A DNA stretch of 64,000 bases from Palsa-504 sp963834685 (GCA_963834685.1 CAWICW010000013.1:124001-188000); one strand, 5' to 3'. Shown: positions 1 to 9,187, numbered from the stretch's first letter. Notes: a model not told the origin generated them from the sequence alone. Numbers and translations are program-made.

Positions 1-537
1 GCGTTCGGCGGGATCCGCGACATCCACTTCGGCCCCGGTGAAGAAGTGATTCCTGAGAAGGTAGAGCTTCCTGCTGCTGACCGCCGGGCGCTACAAGAGC
101 AGATCATGCTTTTCTACACTGGGATCACCCGAAGCGCAAACCCGATCCTCGCCGAGCAGAATGCGAACGTCGAATCCACCCGCACTCAGCTTGACCTTTT
201 GCGTGACCTCGCAAGCTTCGCCGCCGAGCGGCTGCGAGGCGGCGATGTAGATGCGATTGGTCCGGCGGTCCGTGAAAGCTGGGAGGCCAAGCGAAAGCTG
301 GCCTCGGGAGTGTCCAATGGACAGATTGACAAAGCCGTGGCCGATGCGCTGGACGCGGGCGCATACGGAGCCAAGCTGACCGGCGCCGGCGGCGGTGGCT
401 TCCTGCTTGTTATCTGTCCCATAGAGCGGCAGCGTTCTGTGAGGGAGAGCCTGGCCAGGATGCAGGAGCTTCCGGTGAAGCTGGACAACCTCGGTTCGCG
501 CGTCGTGCTCAACGTTCTGCGAGACATCTGGGGCTGA
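1..537 (+). CDS. GHMP-family sugar kinase, C-terminal part (HddA-like)
   Basis: The reading frame is open at the left edge and ends with TGA at 535-537, so only the last 178 residues are present. The glycine-rich motif KLTGAGGGGF near residues 124-133 of the fragment is GHMP motif 3, which lines the ATP/substrate pocket. The opening residues (AFGGIRDIHF) resemble D-glycero-D-manno-heptose 7-phosphate kinases, which make activated heptose precursors for surface polysaccharides. Its place beside a Wzy-type polymerase fits that role. A galactokinase or mevalonate-type GHMP enzyme cannot be excluded without the N-terminus. Confidence 0.8.
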   Translation, partial: AFGGIRDIHFGPGEEVIPEKVELPAADRRALQEQIMLFYTGITRSANPILAEQNANVESTRTQLDLLRDLASFAAERLRGGDVDAIGPAVRESWEAKRKLASGVSNGQIDKAVADALDAGAYGAKLTGAGGGGFLLVICPIERQRSVRESLARMQELPVKLDNLGSRVVLNVLRDIWG

Positions 538-696
538 GTTGCTTTTAGGGGTGGGCGCGGGCCCTCTACAGGCCAGACAGGCTCGCCAGCGTCTCGGCGT
601 CGAGGGTTATGTGCACCGGCATACCGCAAGGATCCCGTCCGGGCAGGCAAGCGGCGTACCCGGGTGGGTGTAGCAGGTGGGTACCTCCGGACGCGA

Positions 697-1926
697 TCAC
701 CGAGCTTGCCATGCATTCCCGGCACGCTGAGACGCGATAAGCAGCGAAGCAGCCAAGGTGAGGTGCAGGAGATAGGTTGAGACATCCGTGAAAGCGTCCT
801 CGGTAAATGAGGCCAACAGGCAGTATGTCACGATGAACAAAATGAGCGCGCGCCGTACGCCAGGCGGCTGGAAGAAGGCGGCCACAAACAACCACACCAG
901 AATCGTGGCGCAGATAACCACCCCGAAAAGCCCTTCCTGCATGTAGGAGGCGAGCCAGTTACTGTCGATGGGAAGACCATTGACCCCTGCGTTAGACAAT
1001 CCGAATCCGAAGATCTCCTGGAATCTGGTGCGCGGCGTGTTGAGCACGAGTGTCCAGAAGTTCGTCCGGCCAGTCAAGTGTTCCAACCCTTGAGCGTTCT
1101 GGCCGCGCGCCAGCCAGGTAGTCACAATTCCGGCCGCCGTGATTACCCCGATCGACACCGCAGCCGCGCCAGCCGCAAAGAATTTTCGCACCCGCGCGTT
1201 GATAGTGAAAAGGCTTAGGCCAGCAACCAGTATGCCCGCTACCAAGCCCACTAGCGCGGTCCTTGTGTGCGTGAGAAGAAGGGTAGCTACGGCCAAGGTA
1301 ACGCCAGCCAAGGCGACACGCCCACTCAGCAGCCGGGCGAGCCAGAGCACGACCGTCAGCCCAGTCGCGACCGCCGCATATTGGGCAACCTGCGTAGCCC
1401 CCATAGGCCATATCACGCCGGAGAGTCTGCCTTGGGGGAGGGCGCGACCCGGGGCGATGAGAAGGCCAAGCATCACCGAGCCGAGTGCTACGTAGAGGCA
1501 GCGAAGGTGATACCGAAGGAGCAGCATGTCGTGCCGACCCCACCACGGAGTCAACAGCCAGAGCGCGGCCACGAATTCGGCGAGCCGGAAAGTACGGAAC
1601 AAGGTACCGAGATGCGGTCCTGCCGCGCAGGTGATCACTGTGTCCAGGACGAGCAGGCATATAAGGCAGAGGAAGACGTTCGGACGCACCCTGACTTTGG
1701 GGTTCACGGTAAGTGCCACTGCGAGCGCCAGCGGTAGGGCACCCTGCGCGAGCCCCTTGCCGACGTGGGACGGGAGGTGCAGGAGTGACCCGGGGACGTA
1801 GGTCAAGGTATTGAAGAACAGAAGCGCCCACACGGCACCGACTCTGCGCCGGACCGAGCGAGCCGATGCCACGGCCGAGTCCTGGAACGCTACGCCCGGA
1901 GGGCGCCGGAGCGCGACGACCGACAT
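697..1926 (-). CDS. O-antigen ligase/polymerase (Wzy_C-like) membrane protein
   Basis: This 409-residue protein is strongly hydrophobic, with about ten predicted membrane helices and a longer hydrophilic loop around residues 270-320. The stretch LLLTHTRTALVGL near residue 217 is typical of the Wzy_C family, which joins lipid-linked oligosaccharide repeats or ligates glycans at the outer face of the membrane. In an actinomycete it is most likely the polymerase of the exopolysaccharide locus that continues at 28.4 kb, from which the mobile-element island now separates it. No strong ribosome binding site is visible before the ATG at 1926, so the start is provisional. Confidence 0.8.
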   Translation of the reverse strand: MSVVALRRPPGVAFQDSAVASARSVRRRVGAVWALLFFNTLTYVPGSLLHLPSHVGKGLAQGALPLALAVALTVNPKVRVRPNVFLCLICLLVLDTVITCAAGPHLGTLFRTFRLAEFVAALWLLTPWWGRHDMLLLRYHLRCLYVALGSVMLGLLIAPGRALPQGRLSGVIWPMGATQVAQYAAVATGLTVVLWLARLLSGRVALAGVTLAVATLLLTHTRTALVGLVAGILVAGLSLFTINARVRKFFAAGAAAVSIGVITAAGIVTTWLARGQNAQGLEHLTGRTNFWTLVLNTPRTRFQEIFGFGLSNAGVNGLPIDSNWLASYMQEGLFGVVICATILVWLFVAAFFQPPGVRRALILFIVTYCLLASFTEDAFTDVSTYLLHLTLAASLLIASQRAGNAWQAR

Positions 1927-2198
1927 CAGCTTTACGACCCTCGGAGTGGCATGGTCGGTACGGCCCTCACCGTGCCGACACGGTCAGGGTCGGTCACGAC
2001 CTTCAACTATGTCACCTCGCGTTGCTGCTACTTGCTGCGCTCGCCTGGCAAGTCCATATATTGAGAGCAGCGAACGTGCAGCGATGATACGCCGAATGCC
2101 TTCTTGATCGAAGGGGGCGGGCGGATCTGGTCATCATCGCCGACCACGGCCAGCGTCTGGGGAAGAGGGCGGGGCGTGGAGTTCGTGCCGCGCTGCCG

Positions 2199-2967
2199 TT
2201 GTTGTCCCGGACCCTCACTTGCGTGTCCGGGATCATCCGCCGTCACCGCTCGGCGGCCAGGTCGCGGTGGCGGAAGCTGAACCCCGGGAGGCAGGCCCTG
2301 CTCGCACTGGCCTGCCTGCGGAAAGGCGAGACGTTCGCCGAGCTGGCGGCCGGGTTCGGGGTCGGGACCACGACGGCGTGGCGGTATGTGAACCAGAGCG
2401 TCTCCCTGCTGGCGGCGCGGGCGCCCGAGCTCCGCAAGGCCGTCCGGGATGCGAAGAAGAACGGACACGCCTACGTTGTCCTGGACGGCACCCTCATCCC
2501 CCATCGACCGGGTCGCCGCGGACCGTCCCTTCTACTCCGGCAAGCATAAGAAGCACGGGATGAACCTGCAGGTCATCGCCAGTCCCGACGGCGACATCCC
2601 GTGGGTGTCCGGGGCGCTGCCCGGCTCGGTGCACGACAAGAAGGCCGAGTGGATCTGGGGTGTCCCGGCCAAGCTGGAGGCCGCCGGCCTGATCGTCCTG
2701 GCCGTTAAGGGCTGCCAGAGCGTCGCGCACGCGAAAATCCCGTACCGGGGGAAGAACAGCGGGGATTTCAGGAAGAGGCTAACCGCGCCCACGCGAAACT
2801 GCGCTCACCCAGCGAGCGTGCCAACGCCCAGCTCAAGTCCTGGCGCATCCTCCGCAAGCTCCCCTGCTGTTCCCCCGGGCCACCCGGCGCCTGCTGCCCC
2901 TGGCGCGCCGGAGTGTCCATTCACGGGGTTGAGCGTGACAAACACGCCGACGCGCGGCGGTAGTTGA
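2199..2967 (+). pseudogene. IS5-type (DDE_Tnp_4) transposase, frameshifted
   Basis: The N-terminal half (2199 to about 2500) holds a helix-turn-helix (KGETFAELAAGFGVGTTTAWRY) and the start of the DDE core (VVLDGTLIP). The core continues in another frame from about 2503 (DRVAADRPFYSGKHKKHGMN, then PGSVHDKK). The break sits at a run of five C (2498-2502): removing one C restores continuity. A second shift near 2765 moves the tail (QLKSWRILRKL) into a third frame. The element cannot make an intact transposase. No convincing terminal repeats were found. Confidence 0.8.
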
Positions 2968-2991
2968 ACTTTTAGTGCAGGTTGAGCATGC

Positions 2992-4056
2992 TTGCGGCTC
3001 GTGTCCGATGAGCCTGGGGCGGCTGGCGAGCAGGGAGACCTGGTCTCGCGGTTGCGGGCTGTGATCGGGGCGAAGGACGAGCAGATCGCGGTGCTGACGG
3101 CCGCCCTGGAAGCGGCGCTGAACCGGGAACGCCGGCTGGAGCTCCGGCTGGCGGAAGTCGAGCGCCGCCTGTCGATGGACAGCACCGACTCCGGGATGCC
3201 TTCCTCGAAGGAGCGGATCGGGGCGGAAGAGGCGCGGCGGGCGCGGCAGCAGTCCGAGCGCGAGCGCAGGAAGGATCGCAAGCGGGGAGGCCAGCTAGGT
3301 CATCAGGGGAAAGGCCTTGAGCGGGATCCGGACCCGGGTGAGAAGAAGGACGCCGAGCCGCCGGCGGAGTGCCGCAGATGCGGGGCGTCCCTGGACGGTG
3401 CGGCGGCTGCGAGATCGCGGTGGGCGCAGGTCGCCGACGTGCAGGTCGTCCGGACGGTGACCGAGTGGGCGCTGCCGGGCCGGTGCTGCCCGGGCTGCGG
3501 GACGGTCACATTCGCAGAGCCGCCGCCGGGCGCGCACGCGGGCTCGGTGTGCTACGGGCCGGTACTGAACGCCGCCGCGGTGGTGCTCACGGCGTACGGG
3601 AACGTGCCGGCGGAGCGGGCCGCGCAGGTCATGGCCATGCTGCTGGGGGTGCCGGTCTCGCCGGGCTGGGTGGACAAGGCCAGCGCCCGGCTGGCGGCGC
3701 AGCTGGGGAAGGCCGGCCTGGATGAGGCCATGCTCGCGGCGCTGGCCGGGGAGAAAGCGCTGGCCGCGGATGAGACCCCGGTGAACGTGCTGGACAGCAG
3801 CGCCCCGCAGCCCGCCGGGCGGGAAGAAGAGGACGAACAGGATCCGGAGGGGGAGAAGACGGCCCCCGGCGCGCCGCACGTGCTGATCGTCCGGACCCCG
3901 GATGGGAGGCTGACCTGGCTGCAGGCCCTCCCCTCGCGGCGCAAGGCCGCCGTCGCCGCGGGGATCCCGGCCGCGTTCACCGGGCTGCTGATGACCGACG
4001 GCTACACCGGTTACCAGCACCTGCTGTCCCGGCTGGCCGGGATCCAGCAATGCTGC
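2992..4056 (+). pseudogene. IS66 transposase (copy 1), N-terminal part, split by RIT element
   Basis: The encoded part starts with a coiled-coil-like leader, then a lysine/arginine-rich linker, a zinc-binding segment (CRRC... CCPGC, about residues 128-168), and the first part of the IS66 DDE core, including ADETPVNVL and MTDGYTGY. The frame reaches GIQQCC at 4039-4056 and is then interrupted by the RIT element. It resumes with AHIIRRCR at 7426. Joining 4056 to 7426 restores the family sequence exactly in frame, so this gene was intact when the insertion happened. Confidence 0.9.
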
Positions 4057-4058
4057 CA

Positions 4059-4146
4059 GCATTACCCCGATACCGCGGTTATGCCGATAGGGAGCGGGCC
4101 GGTGCTGGCGGGCGGGGGTGACCGGGGCCGGGATATCGGCATAATC
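4059..4146 (+). repeat. RIT1 left terminal inverted repeat (88 bp)
   Basis: Reading 4059-4146 and the reverse complement of 7314-7401 side by side gives no mismatch over 88 bases. The sequence contains TTATGCCGATAG near its outer end and GATATCGGCATAAT at its inner end, so the repeat carries its own pair of inverted TTATGCCGAT boxes about 50 bp apart. These boxes recur in RIT element 2 and are probable recombinase binding arms. Confidence 0.95.
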
Positions 4147-4165
4147 GAGCAGGCTGCGGCGTGAT

Positions 4166-4196
4166 GCTGTCCTCTCCGACGACCGGAGAGGACAGC
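4166..4196 (+). promoter_or_regulatory. 5' leader hairpin covering the ritA ribosome binding site
   Basis: A 13-bp perfect stem (4166-4178 with 4184-4196) and a 5-base loop end four bases before the ritA ATG at 4201. The 3' arm contains the only Shine-Dalgarno-like sequence (GGAGAGG, 4185-4191), so a folded leader would hide it. A differently sequenced hairpin does the same in RIT element 2. Confidence 0.6.
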
Positions 4197-4200
4197 GAAC

Positions 4201-5406
4201 ATGGACGTTTTCTATGGGGTCCGGATGACGGGACCCCTGGCGCCGTATGCAATCGGGCTGGCCGGTGAACTGGCCAGGCTGGGCTTCACGGAGGGCTCGG
4301 CAAAGGGCCAGCTGGGGCTGGCCGCGCACCTGAGCCGGTGGCTTGCGGCTGCTGGCGTGGGCACGGAGGGGCTGACCGGCCCGGCGGTGGAGGAGTATCT
4401 GGCGGCGCGCCGGGCGGCTGGGTATACGGCGTACCTGACGCCGAAGGCCCTGGCACCGCTACTGGGCTACTTGCGGGGGCTGGGCGTGACCCCGCAGGCT
4501 GAGAGCGCAGCGCCGGGGACGCCGGCAGAGGTGCTGCTGGAGGAGTACCGCTGTTACCTGCTGGCCGAGCGTGGCGTGCAGGCCGAGGTGGCGCGCGGTT
4601 ACCTCGATCTGGTCCGCCCGTTCGTGGCTCACCATGCCGCTGCGGGTGCCGCGGGGCTGGGCAGGCTTTCGGCCGCCGACGTCACGGGGTTCTTGACCGC
4701 GCAGTCCCGGCGGGTGGTCCCGAAGACGGCTCAGCGGCTGGCGACCGCGCTGCGCTCGCTGCTGCGGTTCTGGCATCTGCAGGGCCTGACCAGCGGGCCG
4801 CTGGACCGGGCAGTGCCCAAGGTCGCCAACCGCCGGCCCGGGCTGCCCCGGCCGCTGGAGCCGGAGCAGGTGCAGGCCATGCTGGCTTCCTGCGATCGCG
4901 GGACCGCGGCTGGCCGCCGCGATCTGGCGATCTTGACGCTGCTCGCGCGGATGGGGCTGCGCGCGGGCGAGGTCGCCGGGCTGCGCCTGGACGACATCGA
5001 CTGGCGGCTCGGGGAGATCAGCGTCCGCGGCAAGGGCAACCGCCGCGACCGGCTCCCTTTGCCGGCCGATGCGGGCGAGGCTGTCGCGGACTGGCTGCGG
5101 CACGGCCGGCCCGGCACGGCCCTGGACCGCAGCGTGTTCATCCGGATCAAGGCACCGCACCGGGGCCTGACCTCGGGCGGGGTCACCCAGGCGGTCGCGG
5201 CCGCTGCCGGGCGGGCCGGGCTCGGCGTGATCTACGCACACCGGCTGCGGCATTCCGCCGCGACGGCCATCCTCGCCGAAGGCGGGTCGCTCGCCGAGGT
5301 CGGCCAGGTCCTGCGGCACCGGCGGCCGCACACCACGGCGGCATACACGAAGGTCAACGTCGAGGCGCTGCGCACGCTCGCCCGGCCATGGCCAGGCGCG
5401 TCATGA
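4201..5406 (+). CDS. RIT1 tyrosine recombinase A
   Basis: This 401-residue site-specific recombinase cuts and rejoins DNA through a covalent tyrosine intermediate. The N-terminal half is a core-binding (SAM-like) region. The catalytic half shows the full set: Arg in MGLRAGE, Lys in GKGNRRDRLPL, HRLRHS, a second His in LRHRRP, and the Tyr in TTAAYTKV near the C-terminus. Its ATG follows the leader hairpin. Its stop overlaps the next start (ATGA, 5403-5406), which indicates translational coupling of the trio. It closely resembles the first recombinase of RIT element 2 (15627-16856). Confidence 0.92.
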   Translation: MDVFYGVRMTGPLAPYAIGLAGELARLGFTEGSAKGQLGLAAHLSRWLAAAGVGTEGLTGPAVEEYLAARRAAGYTAYLTPKALAPLLGYLRGLGVTPQAESAAPGTPAEVLLEEYRCYLLAERGVQAEVARGYLDLVRPFVAHHAAAGAAGLGRLSAADVTGFLTAQSRRVVPKTAQRLATALRSLLRFWHLQGLTSGPLDRAVPKVANRRPGLPRPLEPEQVQAMLASCDRGTAAGRRDLAILTLLARMGLRAGEVAGLRLDDIDWRLGEISVRGKGNRRDRLPLPADAGEAVADWLRHGRPGTALDRSVFIRIKAPHRGLTSGGVTQAVAAAAGRAGLGVIYAHRLRHSAATAILAEGGSLAEVGQVLRHRRPHTTAAYTKVNVEALRTLARPWPGAS

Positions 5407-6329
5407 CCGGGCTGCGTGAGGCGCTGGCCGGCTACCTGGACCTGCGGCGCGGCCTGGGGTTCAAGCTGGAGCGCGACGCCAAGCTGCTGGACCAGTTCAT
5501 CGGCTACCTGGAGCAGCGCCAAGCGAGCACGGTCACCGTGGCCGATGCGCTGGCCTGGGCCACGCTGCCGCCTGGCGCCAGCCCGGGCTGGCTGCGGATG
5601 CGGATCACCGTGGTCCGCGGCTTCGCCGCCTACCTCGCCACCCTCGACCCGGCCGCCGAAGTCCCGCCGGCCAGCCTGCTGCCCGGCGGAACCCACCGGG
5701 CGGTGCCCTACCTGTATTCGCCCGCCGACATTGCCGCGTTGCTGGTCCAGGCGGAGCACCTGAAGACGCCGGTGCGCCGGGCCACCATCAAGACCCTGAT
5801 CGGCCTGCTCACGGTTACCGGCATGCGCCGCGGTGAAGCCATCGCCCTCGACGATGAAGACTTCGACGCCCGGCGCGGGCTACTGCTGGTCCGCCACGCC
5901 AAGCTCGGCAAGCACCGGCTGCTCCCGCTGCACCCCACCACGGTGGCCGCCGTGCAGGACTACCGGCGGCTCCGCGACCAGCGGTTCCCCCGCCCGGTCA
6001 GCGAAGCGCTGCTGGTATCCAGCGCGGGGACCCGGCTGCTGCATTACAACGTCGGCCTGACCTTCACCACGCTGGCCCGCCGCGCCGGACTGGCCGCCCG
6101 TTCCGGCGGCTGCCGTCCCCGGCCGCACGATTTGCGGCATTCATTTGCGGTCGCCACGCTCCTGGACTGGTGCCGCGACGGCGGCGACATCGCCGCCCGG
6201 ATGCCGCTGCTGTCGGCCTACCTCGGCCACGCCGACCCCGCCGGCACCTACTGGTACCTGCAAGCTTCCCCCGAACTGCTCGCCGAGGCCGCCCGCCGGC
6301 TCGGCACCGCACCGGGAGAATCCCGGTGA
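5403..6329 (+). CDS. RIT1 tyrosine recombinase B
   Basis: This is the second member of the trio, 308 residues from the ATG at 5403 that overlaps the upstream stop. The catalytic motifs are TGMRRGE (Arg), KLGKHRLLPL (Lys), HDLRHS and YLGHADPAGTYWYL, which supplies the last His and a Tyr. The active residues all appear present. An in-frame ATG at 5388 would add five residues, but the ATGA overlap is the better start. The stop overlaps the GTG of gene C. In RIT element 2 the matching gene is split by another mobile unit just after the HDVRHS motif. Confidence 0.9.
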   Translation: MTGLREALAGYLDLRRGLGFKLERDAKLLDQFIGYLEQRQASTVTVADALAWATLPPGASPGWLRMRITVVRGFAAYLATLDPAAEVPPASLLPGGTHRAVPYLYSPADIAALLVQAEHLKTPVRRATIKTLIGLLTVTGMRRGEAIALDDEDFDARRGLLLVRHAKLGKHRLLPLHPTTVAAVQDYRRLRDQRFPRPVSEALLVSSAGTRLLHYNVGLTFTTLARRAGLAARSGGCRPRPHDLRHSFAVATLLDWCRDGGDIAARMPLLSAYLGHADPAGTYWYLQASPELLAEAARRLGTAPGESR

Positions 6330-7315
6330 CCGCGATCGCCGCGACCATGCAGGCATTCTTCACCGAGCGGCTGATCGCCCAGCGCCGCGCCAGCCCGCAC
6401 ACGATCGCCGCCTACCGGGACACCCTGCGACTGCTGCTCGGCTTCGCCGCCCAGCGCACCCGGACACCGCCATGCCGCCTCGACATCGCCGACCTGGACG
6501 CGCCGATGATCAGCGCGTTCCTCGACCACCTCGAACATCAGCGGGGCAACACCATCCGCAGCCGCAACGCCCGGCTGGCCGCGATCCACTCCCTGTTCAG
6601 CTTCGCCGCGCTGCGCCATCCCGAGCACGCCGCCGACATCGCCCGGGTGCTGGCCATCCCGCCCAAACGCAGCGACCAGACGATCGTCACCTTCCTGACC
6701 AGCACCGAGACCGAGGCCTTGCTCGCCGTCCCCGACCGGGCCACCCGGACCGGGCGCCGTGATCACGCCTGGATCCTGCTGGCCATCCAGACCGGGCTGC
6801 GGGCCTCCGAGCTCACCGCCCTGACCCGCCGCGATGTCCACCTCGGCACCGGCGCCTACGTCGCCTGCCACGGCAAAGGCCGCAAAAACCGGATCACGCC
6901 CCTGGCTCCCGGCACGGTCACCACCCTGCGCGCATGGCTCGCCGAACGCGCCGGGACACTGGACGACCCGCTGTTCACCACCATCCGCGGCGGGCCGATG
7001 AGCCGCGACGCCCTGCAACAGCGGCTCACCCTCTACGCCACCGCAGCCCGGAGAACATGCCCCACCCTGACCAGCAAAAACGTCACACCCCACGTCCTAC
7101 GGCACTCAGCGGCCATGGCCTTGCTCCACGCCGGGACCGACATCACCGTCATCGCCTTGTGGCTGGGTCACGAATCGGTCACCACAACCCAGATCTACCT
7201 GCAAGCCGACATGGAACTCAAACAGCAAGCCCTCGACCGGACCACACCACCCGCCAGCCTCCCGGGCCGCTACAAACCCCCCGACCGGCTCCTCGCGTTC
7301 CTCGAAGCCCTGTGA
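6326..7315 (+). CDS. RIT1 tyrosine recombinase C
   Basis: This is the third trio member, 329 residues, starting at a GTG that overlaps the stop of gene B (GTGA, 6326-6329). A SAM-like core-binding domain covers about residues 8-95. It is followed by the catalytic domain with TGLRASEL, GKGRKNRITPL, HVLRHSAAM, WLGHESVTTTQIYL. All catalytic positions are present. The stop codon lies in the right inverted repeat, so gene and terminus are fused together. It closely matches the protein at 21810-22799. Confidence 0.9.
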   Translation: MTAIAATMQAFFTERLIAQRRASPHTIAAYRDTLRLLLGFAAQRTRTPPCRLDIADLDAPMISAFLDHLEHQRGNTIRSRNARLAAIHSLFSFAALRHPEHAADIARVLAIPPKRSDQTIVTFLTSTETEALLAVPDRATRTGRRDHAWILLAIQTGLRASELTALTRRDVHLGTGAYVACHGKGRKNRITPLAPGTVTTLRAWLAERAGTLDDPLFTTIRGGPMSRDALQQRLTLYATAARRTCPTLTSKNVTPHVLRHSAAMALLHAGTDITVIALWLGHESVTTTQIYLQADMELKQQALDRTTPPASLPGRYKPPDRLLAFLEAL

Positions 7316-7401
7316 TTATGCCGATATCCCGGCCCCGGTCACCCCCGCCCGCCAGCACCGGCCCGCTCCCTATCGGCATAACCGCGGTATCGGGGTAATG
7401 C
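7314..7401 (-). repeat. RIT1 right terminal inverted repeat (88 bp)
   Basis: This is the exact reverse complement of 4059-4146. It begins inside the stop codon of the third recombinase gene (TGATTATGCCGA). The same stop-codon overlap is found in RIT element 2. Confidence 0.95.
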
Positions 7402-7404
7402 ACC

Positions 7405-7424
7405 TTATGCCGATATCGGCATAA
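7405..7424. repeat. RIT1 right-end outer palindrome
   Basis: TTATGCCGATATCGGCATAA is a perfect 20-base palindrome lying between the right inverted repeat and the restored IS66 sequence. It contains two head-to-head copies of the TTATGCCGAT box found in the terminal repeats. No counterpart is present at the left end. It may be the strand-exchange or synapsis site of the element. Confidence 0.85.
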
Positions 7425-7425
7425 A

Positions 7426-7956
7426 GCTCACATCATCAGGCGATGCCGGGCGGTCATCAAGCCCGGCCCCGGCGGGCTGCAGTCCTGGGCCGGCGACATC
7501 ATCGCCGTCCTGCGCGAGGCTCATCAGGCCGTCCAGGACGCACGCGCCCGCGGCAGCACCGCCCTGGACGCGGACCTGCTGGACGACCTCCGCCAGCGCT
7601 ACGACGAGGCCGCCGCCTTCGGGATCATCCACAACCGGCTGCGCGACTGGCACGACGGGAACCACCCCGGCTACGCGCTCGGCTGCTGGCTGCGCGAGTA
7701 CAAGGAACAGGTCTTCCTGTTCGCCCGCGACTTCGCCGTGGACTGGACGACCAACGTCGCCGAGCGCGGCGCCAAAGCCGCCAAGCGCCACCAGGCCGTC
7801 TCCGGCTACTGGCATTCCCTGGCCACCCTCGCCCGGTGGTGCCGCATCCGCAGTTACCTTGATTCGGCTGCCGCCCACGGCATCACCGCACTCGACGCCA
7901 TCCGCACGGCCATCGAGGGAAAGCCCTGGCTACCCCCACTCCCCACCGTGAGCTGA
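7426..7956 (+). pseudogene. IS66 transposase (copy 1), C-terminal part
   Basis: The frame resumes at AHIIRRCRAVIKPGPGG and runs 176 residues to a TGA at 7954-7956. It includes the conserved VDWTTNVAERGAKAAKRHQAVSG segment that corresponds to the last catalytic region of IS66 enzymes, and the usual ending ITALDAIRTAIEGKPW. With 2992-4056 it forms one transposase of about 530 residues. A weak candidate for the IS66 right end is the TTTAC at 7963-7967, but no matching left end or target duplication is convincing. Confidence 0.88.
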
Positions 7957-7988
7957 CACCAATTTACGGCATCCCCGTGATGCGATGA

Positions 7989-8037
7989 AGGAGCGGGCCT
8001 CCGCTCCTGGCGGATGCTGGAAGTTGGCAAGCATCCG
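7989..8037 (+). ncRNA. Candidate IS110 bridge-RNA region (two hairpins)
   Basis: Immediately upstream of the IS110 transposase lie two perfect hairpins: 7989-7996 with 8001-8008 (8 bp, loop GCCT) and 8011-8018 with 8030-8037 (8 bp, 11-base loop). IS110-family elements are known to encode a structured bridge RNA in their non-coding end. The position fits that, but the segment is short and neither target- nor donor-binding loops could be verified. Confidence 0.35.
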
Positions 8038-8063
8038 TCTCCACCAGGCAAGGGAGGCCCACG

Positions 8064-9187
8064 ATGACGGAAGCATACGACGGCCGGCAGGTCGTCGGGA
8101 TGGACCTGCACCGGCGGCGCAGCGTGATCGTCCGGATGACCGAGGACGGCCGCAAGCTGGAGACCGCCCGGATCACCAACAGCCCGGCCGCGCTGCGGGC
8201 GGTGATCGCCCGGGCCGGGAAGAACCCGCGGGTGGTCATCGAGGCGACATACGGCTGGTACTGGGCAGTCGACGTGCTCGAAGAGGCTGGGGCGGAGGTT
8301 CACCTGGCCCATCCGCTGGGGGTGAAGGCCTATTCCTACCGGCGGGTCAAGAACGACGAACGGGACGCCGCGGACCTGGCGGACCTGCTGCGGATGGGAC
8401 GGCTGCCGGAGGCATGGATCGCCCCGCCGGAGATCCGCGAGCTGCGGGAGATCAGCCGCTACCGGCACCAGCTGGTCAAGGCGCGGACTTCGCTCAAGGA
8501 CCAGGTGCACGGGGTGCTGGCCAAGCTCGGCATCCCGGTTACCTGCACCGACATCTTCGGGGTGCACGGGCAGGCCTGGCTGGATGAGCTCCCGATGCCG
8601 CAGCCGTACGCGGGCAAGGTCGCGTCGCTGCGGCAGCTGGCGGGGGAGCTGAGCGCCGAGATCACCCTGCTGGACACGGTGCTCGGCGACCTGCTGGCCG
8701 GGCATGAGGGATACGCCGCGATCCAGCAGCTGCCGGGCATCGGCCCGGTGCTGGCCGCGGTCATCGTGGCCGAGATCGGCGACATCCGCCGGTTCCCCGG
8801 GCCCGGGCAGCTGGCCAGCTGGGCCGGGCTGACGCCGCGGCATTACGAGTCCGACACCAAGGTGGTCCGCGGGCACGTCACCAAGCAGGGCAGCCGGATG
8901 CTGCGCTGGGCAGTGGTCGAGGCGATCCAGCGTCAGCCCGCCGGGTCGCGGCCCGGCGAGGTCAAGGACGGCATCATCGCCCGCCGCGGCAAGGAAGCCC
9001 GAACATCGCCAAGGTCGCCGCCGCCCGGGAGCTGCTCACCTTGGTCTTCTACGGGATGCGCGACGGGCACGTCCGTCGTGCTCTCCAGCGCGGGCAGGCC
9101 GTAGTGACCTGTCCGGGCCTGCGGCCGGGCGCGAGGCCGCCGTTCATTCTGCCCCCCGCCCCCGCGGCGGCGCGGGCGCCCCTGTGA
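8064..9187 (+). pseudogene. IS110-family transposase, frameshifted near the C-terminus
   Basis: The N-terminal RuvC-like (DEDD) domain is clear: GMDLHRRRSVIV, VIEATYGWYW, and VKNDERDAADLADLLR. The C-terminal transposase_20 domain with QLPGIGPVLAAVIVAEIGD and FASWAGLTPR-like sequence (QLASWAGLTP) follows. At about 8998-9001 one base is missing: the continuing sequence NIAKVAAARELLTLVFYGMRDGHVRRALQR lies in another frame and ends at the TGA at 9185-9187. Without the shift the protein would be about 374 residues. It sits directly behind IS66 copy 1 and may have inserted into its end. Confidence 0.85.

Larger units (their letters stand above)
4057..7425 (+). mobile_element. RIT element 1 (recombinases in trio)
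   Basis: This 3369-bp insert splits the IS66 copy 1 transposase with no target duplication. It carries three overlapping tyrosine-recombinase genes in the fixed order known for RIT elements. Its ends are an 88-bp perfect inverted repeat (4059-4146 and 7314-7401). An extra 24-bp segment dominated by a palindrome lies outside the repeat on the right side only. The boundaries were set by restoring the interrupted IS66 reading frame. RIT elements are an established class, but their transposition mechanism is poorly known. All three genes are open here, so this copy may be active. Confidence 0.9.
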
